IMG/VR virus record: IMGVR_UViG_3300037808_002131
Location: 30,370-94,369 of that record
Reading direction: 5' to 3' (one strand)
Origin: a virus
DNA: 64,000 bases
Positions 45,285 to 55,612 of the stretch are shown piece after piece. Below the pieces are notes generated by a model that saw nothing but the letters and a program-made list of their open reading frames with translations, did not search any database and had not been told where the DNA came from. How positions within the stretch are numbered: position 1 is the first letter of the stretch; each line of letters opens with the position of its first letter. A program made the position numbers and the translations under genes.

Positions 45285-47396
45285 TTAGCTCCCATCATTG
45301 GCTACATCAGTTGCATCGCGACGCGGCGCAGGTACGCCCAAATCATCAACAAAGTTATAAGCTAAAGAAAGCTCATTGATTACAGCGGGATTATCGTCAT
45401 CACCAATTATAACTTCACTCAAAACTTTGTTATCATAAAGCACGCTCAGAACACCGCTACCAGGGTTAACGCTCGATATAGACGCATTGTATGAGGTATA
45501 GCCATCATACTCAAAGTCTGATATATCGCCCAATGTGACTTCTCCCTTTAATTTTTTTGCGACCTCACTTGCGCAAGATTCAAGCACGTTCTCTGAGACT
45601 GAAGCTTCTGTAGGGCCATTTAATACAACTGTGACTTTTATTTCTCTAGTTGTAAATTGAACATCAGTGTCAAGTGCAACTGTGCTTTTAAACTGACTTA
45701 CGCCCTTTTGTACAGCCCCACAATAAGCAGCTTTAGTCTGATCTAAAAGATCCCCCGCACACAATTCGAATTTAGCTTGAAACTCAGCGGTACCTGTCTC
45801 AGATACATCTCCTTGAAATTTTTCTAAAGCATCTGTAATACATTCTAATGCACAATTTATATTTGGCAAAAATCCAGATGATGGGCAAAAGACACCATCA
45901 GGCGTTGGGTCTAATCTTTGATCTATAGGATCAATTCCTTCAGCTATTATCACAGCGTTAGTCACAGCCTTTTCCGCACTAACCTCAGGAATACAGCCAA
46001 CTGTAATTAAATTATACTCAACAAGAGCACCGTGATTTGGCTTTAACACATACTCAACGCTTGAGATTTGATAACCATCAGGATAAGGAGGTGGCGATGA
46101 AGTATTTATCGGGTTTTGATGAATAAAATCATTTAATGTTGCCTGGGAGCCATTTACAATGTAAGGAGTTGTATTATCGTCTTCAAACACAAGCCCACCT
46201 TCAATGTTCAAGGTGCCAGTATCAGGAACCGGATCTAAATTGTTATCTTTATCAAGAACTCCAATGTATGGCTTTCTAACAACAATACAATCGTTAACCC
46301 TCATAAACCTAGTACCACCAAAGTCCAGAGGGTTAAAAATAGCCGGATTTAACTGTAATCGAATATCAACTAGATAAGGCGCTTTATTGAGAGGCGTGTC
46401 AGCTTCAAATGATAGCTCTGGATAGAATATTTTACCGAAAATATTAGCCGGGGTGATAATGTCTCTAAACGGGTACGGCTGAACAACAGGATCAACAAGC
46501 TGCCACCTCTCGACTCTCAAAGGGGCAAGATTTAATCCAAGAGTATTAAGAGGCGGTGGAAAAGATGACTGATCAGCCGCAACTTCACTATAATAAATAA
46601 GTTCACCACTATCCGCACTAATTCCACTTGGATTGTCCTTGATGAAATCAGGACAATTCTCTGAATTACAGCAGGGACTATTTCCGTCACTATCATCACA
46701 AATCGCTGCGCCAGCAAAAGCAGCTAATGATTCAATCACCGCAAAAATCGCCTGAATTGCAATCAAAATTGCCAAAAAATTCTGAATCAAACAAAACAAA
46801 GATGCTAATTTATTTGCAACTGCTAAAGATGCATCAGCATTCTCATATTGCACCGCTTTAGCAAGATCTATAAGCTCTTTAAGCATATCCGCAAGCAGCT
46901 TTAAAATAACTTCAATAATGTAAGTAACTATAGCTATAATCAAAAGAAGCAAAGCTATTAGCATTTGTATTAATGCCAACCACGGGAAAATAGCTAAAAA
47001 CGGCGGCAGACACTCCATAAACAATCGCTTCAAAGCCGCAGCTATTGCAAAAGGATTCGGTATCGCACACAGCACCTCAATGATACAGCCAAATAAATTA
47101 AGCGCCGCCATTATAAAGTTATAAAACGACAAGAATGGCTGAATGGCTGAAAGAATGCTAGATATAATATCGTATTTACTTTTAAAGTTGGTATCAATTG
47201 TAGCTTTAAAAGTTCCACTAGGAAATACAGCCTGAACCTGCTCGATAAGTTCAAATAAATTTTCCAACAATTCAGTTGGCAGCTCTAAACCAGGTATTGG
47301 TATATTGAATGGAGCTGTAGCTATCCCTAAGCCAGGAATAGAAACGCCTGGAAAGTTAGGAGGGTTAAGAGTTAAATCTGAAGGCTGACAGGGCAT
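45285..47396 (-). CDS. Baseplate-operon protein with several membrane-spanning segments (703 aa)
   Basis: Residues about 85-235 hold four or five strongly hydrophobic helices (ALIQMLIALLLLIIAIVTYI; LIQNFLAILIAIQAIFAVIE), followed by a Cys-rich turn (CDDSDGNSPCCNSENC) and a beta-rich C-terminal half with two DGY sites (YPDGYQISS, YDGYTSYN). N-terminal 60 residues are Pro/Gly-rich (PPNFPGVSIPGLG). Such a protein in a tail module could insert in the host membrane or line a DNA channel at the tail tip. No known family was recognised. Confidence 0.66.
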   Translation of the reverse strand: MPCQPSDLTLNPPNFPGVSIPGLGIATAPFNIPIPGLELPTELLENLFELIEQVQAVFPSGTFKATIDTNFKSKYDIISSILSAIQPFLSFYNFIMAALNLFGCIIEVLCAIPNPFAIAAALKRLFMECLPPFLAIFPWLALIQMLIALLLLIIAIVTYIIEVILKLLADMLKELIDLAKAVQYENADASLAVANKLASLFCLIQNFLAILIAIQAIFAVIESLAAFAGAAICDDSDGNSPCCNSENCPDFIKDNPSGISADSGELIYYSEVAADQSSFPPPLNTLGLNLAPLRVERWQLVDPVVQPYPFRDIITPANIFGKIFYPELSFEADTPLNKAPYLVDIRLQLNPAIFNPLDFGGTRFMRVNDCIVVRKPYIGVLDKDNNLDPVPDTGTLNIEGGLVFEDDNTTPYIVNGSQATLNDFIHQNPINTSSPPPYPDGYQISSVEYVLKPNHGALVEYNLITVGCIPEVSAEKAVTNAVIIAEGIDPIDQRLDPTPDGVFCPSSGFLPNINCALECITDALEKFQGDVSETGTAEFQAKFELCAGDLLDQTKAAYCGAVQKGVSQFKSTVALDTDVQFTTREIKVTVVLNGPTEASVSENVLESCASEVAKKLKGEVTLGDISDFEYDGYTSYNASISSVNPGSGVLSVLYDNKVLSEVIIGDDDNPAVINELSLAYNFVDDLGVPAPRRDATDVANDGS

Positions 47397-47424
47397 GATC
47401 TTAATTTGCTAAAACAATTACTTA

Positions 47425-49635
47425 TTACGTAATTGGAGTTGTATTTCTTAATATCGGTCTAGTCGTAGAACTATCAGTCTCCTTGTAAACGCGAACGATA
47501 GGTGCATCTAATAATATATCAGACTCAGAGTGGAATACCATATTTCCACCACTAGAAAATCTCATTTGACCAGGCGTAACTATATCTATACCTCCTGAAT
47601 AAATTCTTAATATAGACATTACACCTGCATTGTTCAAAACTCTTATTTCAAATGCACCATTCCTAAAAGCAGAATTTTCTAATGAAAAACGACTATCGCT
47701 AGAAGAATCTAATCCAACGCCCCCAACCTGAAGCAAGACATCTCCATCAAAAGAAGCTGCGTAACTAACTCCCTGCTTATCTCTACCAACGTTTCCGACA
47801 ATCCCACCCGCATAATCAAACCAAACAGATTGACGATCTACAGTATTTGCTCCAACGTTAATATTAACCATACCATCCAAATTAATAGTGCCACTGCGAC
47901 CACCAGAATTGGCCTCCTCTCCAGATACAGTTAATTCTTTAGATACAATGAATTCAAATTCTTTTGCATCAAAGTTCAAAGCACTATCTTCATCATACGG
48001 AACTAATTTTTTGAAATCAATTCCTGGAGACTCTGGAGCAGTCTCTCGATATGATTTAGCGGGCTGATATTCAGATATTGTATTAGAAATGTCATGATAA
48101 ACAGTCCCTAGTTTTATTCGTTTTTCAGAAAATCGATCCAATGGACTAACAAAATCTTTAAGAGAACTGTCGCCAGACTTTAACTTGACTCCAGATTCAT
48201 TATCGTCAGCTTTGTAGTTCGCAAAATTTTCAATTAAAATGTCTTTAAAATCATCACTAATAACAAAAGAGTTTGGCTTAACGCTACCATCCGTCTCATT
48301 TGCAGCCTCTACATTTGAAAAATTCTCATACCGAGTGAGCAATCCAACATTTCCAACTTCACTCGATGCAGGAACATTTAATTTAAACTGCCCTTCTTTA
48401 TCAATATCTAGGAAAAATCTGCTTCTACTTCTGGCATAATTGTTTTTTAAATTTACATCTGGAGCATCAACGATTTTATATTTATCACCTTCAACTTCTG
48501 GGTAGCTGCTTGATTTAGACGGATCAAGCTCAAACCCTTTTCTAGAATTTATTTCAAAATGATAAGCTAACGATTTTCTTAGTTGAGAGCGTATCTTTGC
48601 AAATGAATTTGGTATATCTGAGCTTTCATTAAACCCAAATCCCTCAGCGGCTCCCACTGGTAATACATCTCGATTAAGATCTAGAACATTTCCCGCTGAA
48701 TCAGATACAGTGCCATATATTTTTTCTATTAAATTGTTTGGCCTCTCTAAACTTAGGCTTAACGTATCTGCTCGAATATTTTCTCTATTGTCTATAATTT
48801 TAGGAGTATTAGACCCCTTGTACGCCTCAAACTCTACTCTATCTGAACGTACATTGAATTCTTGACTACACTCATAAAAAACTTTTCTAGATTCTGTAAG
48901 CGGTGGATTTCTGACGCGATCAATTAATCCAATATTTTTTGTATTCTCGCTAGCACCGCCAAGCCACGAAACTCCAAATTTAGGATCAATACCAATAGAA
49001 TCCAATTGTCGCTCGTATGATTGAGTATCTAATAACGAGTAAAGAAGCTCTCTATCAATAACATCGTGCTTGTCTCTATGAATTTGGCCTTCCATAGATC
49101 GAGCAGCATCCGTAAATGATAAAGATGTAGAAAAATTATCACTAATTATACTGCCATTTGTTATTCCGAACTCTTTTGTATTAATGTGCAAAACATCTTT
49201 GGTTGGCCCTTTTCCAATTCGAATACCACCGTCGCCGGCCTCGCCGCTTGGAGCTAGCTGTATAGCATTTTCCTCATCGGCCTGAACTAAAGCAGTGCCT
49301 GGCTCCAGTCTAGACATCTTGGTTAGCCCAGTAGTGCCATCTACATCAGTAAATGCATCATCCGTAGGCAAGTAAGCTACAATATGCCATTCGCCTAAAC
49401 TTTGGCGACACAAAACATTACTACCTTCAGCCGGATACCCCCCTATAAACTGAGAAGACTCACCAGGCCCGGCCCAAGCTAACGGTATTTTGGCAGTGTA
49501 CGATTGTTCTTGATGATCCGTTGTAACATCTAATAGCCGTATCCTTACGTTACCATCATCAAAATATTCAGTTATTTGAGCCTTACGTAAAGCCGCTTCT
49601 GGCGCCCCAAATTGAGCTATATCATCATATGCCAT
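47425..49635 (-). CDS. Baseplate spike/hub protein with gp5-type OB fold (736 aa)
   Basis: Residues about 15-110 look like the OB-fold of tail-hub proteins such as gp5/VgrG/gpV (RKAQITEYFDDGNVRIRLLD; GGYPAEGSNVLCRQSLGEWH). The middle is long, acidic and low in motifs. The C-terminal 180 residues are repetitive beta-strands (SGGNMVFHSESDILLDAPIV) like beta-helix spike ends. No lysozyme domain seen. Likely part of the spike or hub that pierces the host. Confidence 0.68.
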   Translation of the reverse strand: MAYDDIAQFGAPEAALRKAQITEYFDDGNVRIRLLDVTTDHQEQSYTAKIPLAWAGPGESSQFIGGYPAEGSNVLCRQSLGEWHIVAYLPTDDAFTDVDGTTGLTKMSRLEPGTALVQADEENAIQLAPSGEAGDGGIRIGKGPTKDVLHINTKEFGITNGSIISDNFSTSLSFTDAARSMEGQIHRDKHDVIDRELLYSLLDTQSYERQLDSIGIDPKFGVSWLGGASENTKNIGLIDRVRNPPLTESRKVFYECSQEFNVRSDRVEFEAYKGSNTPKIIDNRENIRADTLSLSLERPNNLIEKIYGTVSDSAGNVLDLNRDVLPVGAAEGFGFNESSDIPNSFAKIRSQLRKSLAYHFEINSRKGFELDPSKSSSYPEVEGDKYKIVDAPDVNLKNNYARSRSRFFLDIDKEGQFKLNVPASSEVGNVGLLTRYENFSNVEAANETDGSVKPNSFVISDDFKDILIENFANYKADDNESGVKLKSGDSSLKDFVSPLDRFSEKRIKLGTVYHDISNTISEYQPAKSYRETAPESPGIDFKKLVPYDEDSALNFDAKEFEFIVSKELTVSGEEANSGGRSGTINLDGMVNINVGANTVDRQSVWFDYAGGIVGNVGRDKQGVSYAASFDGDVLLQVGGVGLDSSSDSRFSLENSAFRNGAFEIRVLNNAGVMSILRIYSGGIDIVTPGQMRFSSGGNMVFHSESDILLDAPIVRVYKETDSSTTRPILRNTTPIT

Positions 49636-49643
49636 AAATTACC

Positions 49644-52600
49644 CTAACTGATACTAGAACCAACGTCATCAATACTCTGGGGAAGCGAAGACTGAATATC
49701 TGAAATTTGTGATTTGACAAACTGCTTTTTCAATTTATCATATTTTTCATTAATCTTATTTTGATCTTCACTTATACTGCTAGAAGGCTGAATAATTCCC
49801 GGAGGCTGCTCTACAAATCTAATCCAAACATCAAGAACAACGTTGAAAAAAGCCTCTTTCCCAGGCTTACCAAGCGCCCCCGGCCCCTCTGAAGAATCAA
49901 CCGCACCACCTATGTAGTTTAAGTAATAATCTGTAAATAAATCCCAGGCCCTTTGAGATGGCGAAGGAGTGACGTCTCCATCTTTACCATCCTCATCCAA
50001 ATTAACAAGCCTTATAGTTGGACTATCTTTCGACACAACAAACTCCGGCTTATCGATTGCCGGCAAAAGAACATTACCATCATCAAGGGCCACTTGAGAT
50101 GGATTTGTAAGCCACCCTATAACTGCATTAGCTGCATTTAAAATAGAGACCCTTGGAGAGATATCATTAGTCTTGTAATGTCTTATTTCCAATATCATCC
50201 TTCTACCTGTAGTGCTTGAAGATGTGTATCCAGCAAGGGCAATCGCAATATTTTTTAACACATCTATATTCTGCTTTGCAAAAGTACCAGTTACTAGCGC
50301 CTTCAAGGCACTTGCGCCCGTTGGAAACCCAACACTATCAACAAGCAGCGCTCCAACTGAAAGCGAATCATCTGCCGGCTGAAATCTATCCTGCCTAACC
50401 AAATGAGCTTTATTTCGATTTGTATAAAGACCTTTGCCAATTATATCTAAAGTTGTAGGAATATACTCCCCTGGGTTATGTCCATAAGTTAAAGTCAAAG
50501 TGGTCCTAAATTCACTGCCATAAGTAAAACTGTGACTTATACTTTCTGTATAAAACAATAAGTCTCGATCTTCTATATAATAAACCTCACCCGGTTGAAT
50601 ATACTCATTCCCAACAACTGTTGCAGATGCCGTGAATATCTTTTCCCTTTCCATGTTTAATTGATAAACCGCATACGGAGCACATTGAGTATATGGATTT
50701 TCGAAATAAGGAGCATTAATAGAGCCAGCCTGTCTAAAACCATATAAGCGCCACATATCATAATCTACGGCAAATGCCGTAGAAAAACCATTGCCGCCTT
50801 GACCAATCTCTAAGCCCGAAGGCTCCCTAACTAAAGCCTTCCCGAGCTTTCCATTGACTTGCACAATCGTTCTATCAGGAGGACGCTCTCTTAACTCAAA
50901 TGATATTAACTTTTCACCAGAAATGATATATCGATTTCCAGAACCGGGACCATAATCATCATAACTCTCATCTTCAATCATACTTTCAAGCAACTCAGGA
51001 AATTCTTCTTTATTATTTCCCTTCAGCAGGTTAGTGTAAAGTACCATTTTTGGATTATTGTTCGCCGCATTCCCTTGCTTTAAATTACTTATAGCATTGG
51101 ACAAAGACTTTATTAAACTTTGCCTTTCACTTTCATATGTAGCTATGTCTGACGTAACTTTAATGACATCTGATTGATTTAATCTTTGCGTTGAATTTGT
51201 TGACAGAATATCAGTAAAGCTTAATAAGTTTGGAGAATTAGTTCTTCTTTTTAATCTTTGGGCTATTACACTTATTCTATCTGTTATATTTTTTTGTGAA
51301 GCGTTATTTCCAAATTTATTATCTAAACTAATTTGTAGCTGCTTGTTAATATTGAAATGTTTTCTTTTTTCTAAATTTGTATTTAAAGATTGGCTTATAG
51401 GCTCTAGCGCTCTATTGATTTCTCTTTCTTTTCTTTCAGGATCACTTTCATAAAATAACTTTCTAAAGTCAGAGCCGGCAATAGTACCATTGCTTATATT
51501 CGCAGAAAGTAAATCAATATCAAATTTGTTTTTTATATTATCATCCGTTATAAATCCAATAGCTGCTGCTCTTATTCTTATTTCATCTTCAACTATTTCT
51601 AACTGATCTGTTAAACCTTCAACCTGATTTACAAACAAACTGGTTAGAAACTCTGGGAATATCTTGATGCCCTTTGTCAGGCTATCATTAATCATTTTTT
51701 CAAAAACAGAGCTGGGCATCCTATTATACTTTGGCGCACGTGCTCGAATATGCCCCTGACTGTCTGCAAAAATTTCAAATTGAAGTAATCTAGCAATATC
51801 TCCCAGCGAATCAAATACGTTTCTATATGAGCTATTAAAGGTTTCCAAATTACCAAGAGCCTCCTCAAAAACCTGAAGGTCATAATTCTTGTCATAAGAA
51901 TCATCTACAATAAACAAATTTGGATCTTCATTTGCTTTTACCTTCCAGAGGCGACGTTTAGTTAAATAGTTCAATCTCTTTCTAAGTTGAGTTCTCGCTC
52001 TAGCAAGTTCACTTTGCCTTCTAACGTTACCCACATTCATAATAGAAGGATTAAATGAAATGTCGTCACCAGCGATTACTAAAGTTTTACTTTGCTCCAG
52101 AGCTTGATTTAGAGTTTCTGTAAAAGTAGTTCTCTCTAATTCAATCTGCCTATCTAATTCGATAATTTGCTCCGTTAAACTTTGTGTTGTAGGATCAACT
52201 GTAACTTTCGAAAGTAATGCTTCGTCCTGATAAAACTGAGGAACATTATTAAACTGAGAGACAGCCTCTGTCAGTAAGTCAAACTTTTTAGCTCTTTCTT
52301 TAATTAATACTGATAATTTCTGATTTGATTGCTCTATATCAAATTGACCCGAAGCTAAGAATTTATACGTCTTATCATTTATCTCTAACTCTTTGAATGG
52401 AGTAAAGTTACCCCACGTTGCATTGGTTGAAGAAATTTCACCCAATAAGGCTTTAAGAAAAGATGCTGAGTTGCGATTATTTGTGTAGGGGTCTCTAAAC
52501 GAAGAGTCAGATTTAATCGCAGAACGAATAAAGTTATTAAAATTATATGGCTCACCAGTTACCAACAATGAGATAACGTTCATCGCATCTTGGCCTGCAT

Positions 52601-54656
52601 ATGGACTTGTCGTAATTTTTTGAGACGATTCGCTTGGCAGCGAGCCTAATCCATAAGAGCCTCCTGGTCCAAATAATACTAAACTGCCTATCCCTTCTTT
52701 CCAACGATAGATAAGCCCATCAGGGTTATTAAACTTCTTTCTAAAAAAAGCTGAAGAAATTTTTTCAATTTCAGATGAATTATTATAATTTTCTTTCGTC
52801 GCCTTTTGGCCGACATTTTTTCCAGCTTTATACCTTAATAGACCTGAATCAAATCTATTTATATTTTCATTAAGCCACGGCGGTAAGCCATCTTTTGTCT
52901 CTGAAAAACCTGTCGCGAGGTCAAACTTAAGATCAAAGGGCGTTAGCGGGTCATACAACGCTCCATTATAAACAGAAGAAGATGGGTTTACATTTACCTG
53001 ACCAAGTTTAAAGTATTCTGAATTATCTGACAAAGTAACTGTCAGGCGATACCTGCCTCCATTGTAACTATGAACTGCATTCCCAACCAAGCCGGAAAAA
53101 ACGCAGGTGCCAGCGGCTTGCCTTGTAAAGTCATTTCTAAGAAGGTTATAAAGCCATAAAGGAAATTCAGGGCCAGCAATTGAATTTTTTTCAATTTCTA
53201 TCCAACTATCTTCAATTCCATCATTTTTGCCAAATAAAGCTTTTAGATCTGAAAAAGCTGAATTGACATCCCCTATAGTGCTGTTTAATTTACTAGTAAG
53301 AGACTGACCTTTGTATGTTGCATTCATCCCTTGAATGACTTTTCTATCAACGCCTGTTTTTGATGATACAAAAATAGAAACCACATCTAATGGCTGTATA
53401 ATTGACTTGTTGCCAAAATGAAGACGCATTTTACGTCGAACAAGATTCGTTCGTTCATTGAATTTAGTGATTTCTGACTTCGTAGTTTCTCTTAAGCCAA
53501 TAGATGTATACAAATTAGAAATTATTTGTTTGAATATATCAGCCTCACTGCTTGATATGTCTAATCCCAAAAAACTAACTTGAGCCGGTGGCTCTTGTGA
53601 TAGTCCGTTAGGGCCTTCAAACGCACTTGGATCTAATTTGACGGGGGATGTACTTGGATCTAGTAAATTTATTCCAAAATTACCACCTTCAAACGTAAAC
53701 TCTATTTCGCGCCCCTCCTCTTCAATAATAGCCCTTACTTTTTTAAATAGTAAAGACTGCTCGTTTACAAGGAATTCAATTCGAGACACACCACGCGACA
53801 TGCGAAGTTCATTTAACTTCAGACGAAGGTCTTGAGTAGCTTGCTCTAATTGCTTTTCACTAATTCTTAAAAAATTATTTTGGTCCGCTCTACTTGCAGC
53901 TTCAGAAATCGCTCTATCAATATCATCATTTGAAATGATCATCAATGAGTACGGATCTTCTATGCCAAGACTCGCACTACCGCCTCCTAATTTTGTAGAA
54001 TTAGTACAATTAAACGTATTTACTAGCGTCAGCTCAAAAGTACCATTGCCCTCTCCTGTATTTGACGCATATGAAATTTGCTTATCATTAATCCACGTTG
54101 TTATAAAATTTGGATATGATAAATATTTTACTTTTCTAATTGTTTCTAACTTTTGCCTTGTTTTTTCATCTATCAAATTAGGCTTAAAAGCATTTATACT
54201 ATCTATCGCAGAAAATACTAGAGGCAATGCAAAATCACCCACAGATCCGTTTTCTGCAACTATTCTTTCTATCTTAGACAATCGCTCATATGCAGCAATG
54301 ACTTCACATTTTTGCTCAAATAATTTTTTACTGGCACGAATAAATAACTTTTCATCAGCATCCATCAAATCCGTTCTATAATTTTCGGACAATGATGAAA
54401 ACATTCTTTTCTTTACAACAACCGTGACATCCGGCTCTTGAATTAATATTTGAGAAATACGAGGTTTGATTCCTTGTATTGTTCCAGATTCCGTGTAAGA
54501 ACGCTGCGCACTTCTATCAATGTTTTTGGCAAAGCCACCAAGAGCTGCATAAGGTATGTTAACTCCACCTATATTCGTATCTAAGCTTCTTGTTTTGTTT
54601 TCAGCAATTCCTATTTGATCTAAAAAAGAATTACTTAGGTCTTCTAAAAAGGGCAT
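49644..54656 (-). CDS. Large baseplate hub protein (1670 aa)
   Basis: One of the largest tail genes, in the position where hub proteins lie between tape measure and spike. Residues about 1230-1410 (ISGEKLISFELRERPPDR; YYIEDRDLLFYTESISHSFT then LTLTYGHNPGEYIPT) resemble gp27/gpD-type hub domains that hold the tube. The N-terminal half mixes coiled-coil-like stretches (RISEKQLEQATQDLRLKLNE) with beta segments. Function inferred from location and the partial match. A GGAAGA ribosome site precedes the ATG. Confidence 0.68.
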   Translation of the reverse strand: MPFLEDLSNSFLDQIGIAENKTRSLDTNIGGVNIPYAALGGFAKNIDRSAQRSYTESGTIQGIKPRISQILIQEPDVTVVVKKRMFSSLSENYRTDLMDADEKLFIRASKKLFEQKCEVIAAYERLSKIERIVAENGSVGDFALPLVFSAIDSINAFKPNLIDEKTRQKLETIRKVKYLSYPNFITTWINDKQISYASNTGEGNGTFELTLVNTFNCTNSTKLGGGSASLGIEDPYSLMIISNDDIDRAISEAASRADQNNFLRISEKQLEQATQDLRLKLNELRMSRGVSRIEFLVNEQSLLFKKVRAIIEEEGREIEFTFEGGNFGINLLDPSTSPVKLDPSAFEGPNGLSQEPPAQVSFLGLDISSSEADIFKQIISNLYTSIGLRETTKSEITKFNERTNLVRRKMRLHFGNKSIIQPLDVVSIFVSSKTGVDRKVIQGMNATYKGQSLTSKLNSTIGDVNSAFSDLKALFGKNDGIEDSWIEIEKNSIAGPEFPLWLYNLLRNDFTRQAAGTCVFSGLVGNAVHSYNGGRYRLTVTLSDNSEYFKLGQVNVNPSSSVYNGALYDPLTPFDLKFDLATGFSETKDGLPPWLNENINRFDSGLLRYKAGKNVGQKATKENYNNSSEIEKISSAFFRKKFNNPDGLIYRWKEGIGSLVLFGPGGSYGLGSLPSESSQKITTSPYAGQDAMNVISLLVTGEPYNFNNFIRSAIKSDSSFRDPYTNNRNSASFLKALLGEISSTNATWGNFTPFKELEINDKTYKFLASGQFDIEQSNQKLSVLIKERAKKFDLLTEAVSQFNNVPQFYQDEALLSKVTVDPTTQSLTEQIIELDRQIELERTTFTETLNQALEQSKTLVIAGDDISFNPSIMNVGNVRRQSELARARTQLRKRLNYLTKRRLWKVKANEDPNLFIVDDSYDKNYDLQVFEEALGNLETFNSSYRNVFDSLGDIARLLQFEIFADSQGHIRARAPKYNRMPSSVFEKMINDSLTKGIKIFPEFLTSLFVNQVEGLTDQLEIVEDEIRIRAAAIGFITDDNIKNKFDIDLLSANISNGTIAGSDFRKLFYESDPERKEREINRALEPISQSLNTNLEKRKHFNINKQLQISLDNKFGNNASQKNITDRISVIAQRLKRRTNSPNLLSFTDILSTNSTQRLNQSDVIKVTSDIATYESERQSLIKSLSNAISNLKQGNAANNNPKMVLYTNLLKGNNKEEFPELLESMIEDESYDDYGPGSGNRYIISGEKLISFELRERPPDRTIVQVNGKLGKALVREPSGLEIGQGGNGFSTAFAVDYDMWRLYGFRQAGSINAPYFENPYTQCAPYAVYQLNMEREKIFTASATVVGNEYIQPGEVYYIEDRDLLFYTESISHSFTYGSEFRTTLTLTYGHNPGEYIPTTLDIIGKGLYTNRNKAHLVRQDRFQPADDSLSVGALLVDSVGFPTGASALKALVTGTFAKQNIDVLKNIAIALAGYTSSSTTGRRMILEIRHYKTNDISPRVSILNAANAVIGWLTNPSQVALDDGNVLLPAIDKPEFVVSKDSPTIRLVNLDEDGKDGDVTPSPSQRAWDLFTDYYLNYIGGAVDSSEGPGALGKPGKEAFFNVVLDVWIRFVEQPPGIIQPSSSISEDQNKINEKYDKLKKQFVKSQISDIQSSLPQSIDDVGSSIS

Positions 54657-54691
54657 CGATATCTTCCTGCGCTCTGATAAAAATGTTAAAA

Positions 54692-55600
54692 TTAAAAGTC
54701 AAAGGGTGTACTGAATAACTGATCTGGATTTTGCAATGTTTCCACCAAGTTTGATCCAGATGACTGACGCTGCCCCGCAGCAGTCGCCTGTTCTCCAATT
54801 ACCAAACCTCCAAAGCTATAAGGGGTGCCTAATTCGGGATCTGAATTGCTAGGTCCAGAAACCGCACTACGATGCCATGGAAAAAAGTTCTGACGAAATC
54901 CGCGCTTTTGAGTTACTGTAAAATTAATACTATAATTAAATAAGCCAATTCTGCCCGCAGACTCTGTTACGGTAAAATCATTAAAGTATCCACGGTATAC
55001 CTCTCCACTCCAGTACATCTCTACTGTAAATGCCAATGCCGCTAATGAAGGTGCCTGAGATGCTCTGTGTGGGCCTGGAGTCTCAGCCCCAAGTAAAGTT
55101 GCAAGGAAAGGCTGCGACTCCTCAAGGGCGTCTCCAATCCCAAAAACACCATTACTAAACTGATTTCTTTCATTTTCCGCAGCTAAATAGAGGGCATAGG
55201 GATCAAACGCAGCTTGTTCGTTCCTGTAAACGTCGTACAATACATTTATACCCTCAATGCCGGATGAACCCGTAGTGCCTTCAATAGCTAATGTTGTTAA
55301 CTGCTCGCCCCAATATTGTAATATATAACCACCCTTCGTCTTTGTGGCTCCAGGTATATCTTTTCTATAATTATATCGTATCGATTGAGGGTTAATATAC
55401 ATCTCTACGATGGGTCCGTCGGGAATCAGCCAACGAACCATATTTCTTACGCTATAAGCTGGGCGATTATTTCTTATCCTTCCCTGTCTTGTTCCCAAAC
55501 CACTACTTGAAGGCACAGCTGGAGAGGCGAAGGAATTGCCTTCTAAAAATTGACCGGCTATATCAAAAAAGTCATTTGATTGTTTTGGTTGAATTGGCAT
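54692..55600 (-). CDS. Tail/baseplate protein (302 aa), hub-linking
   Basis: Residues about 60-130 read MYINPQSIRYNYRKDIPGAT and LQYWGEQLTTLAIEGTTGSS; later come FTVEMYWSGEVYRGYFNDFT and NYSINFTVTQKRGFRQNFFP. These beta-rich blocks are like proteins encoded next to tape measure and hub in contractile-tailed phages (gp53/LysM-type neighbours). The family could not be set exactly. AAGGAT ribosome site before ATG. Likely joins tube tip to hub. Confidence 0.62.
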   Translation of the reverse strand: MPIQPKQSNDFFDIAGQFLEGNSFASPAVPSSSGLGTRQGRIRNNRPAYSVRNMVRWLIPDGPIVEMYINPQSIRYNYRKDIPGATKTKGGYILQYWGEQLTTLAIEGTTGSSGIEGINVLYDVYRNEQAAFDPYALYLAAENERNQFSNGVFGIGDALEESQPFLATLLGAETPGPHRASQAPSLAALAFTVEMYWSGEVYRGYFNDFTVTESAGRIGLFNYSINFTVTQKRGFRQNFFPWHRSAVSGPSNSDPELGTPYSFGGLVIGEQATAAGQRQSSGSNLVETLQNPDQLFSTPFDF

Positions 55601-55612
55601 TTTTTATCCTTA

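Noticed and set aside
53935-54381. 148-aa plus-strand reading frame
   Set aside because: It is antisense inside the 1670-residue hub gene, whose protein is coherent there; no ribosome site or motif supports it.
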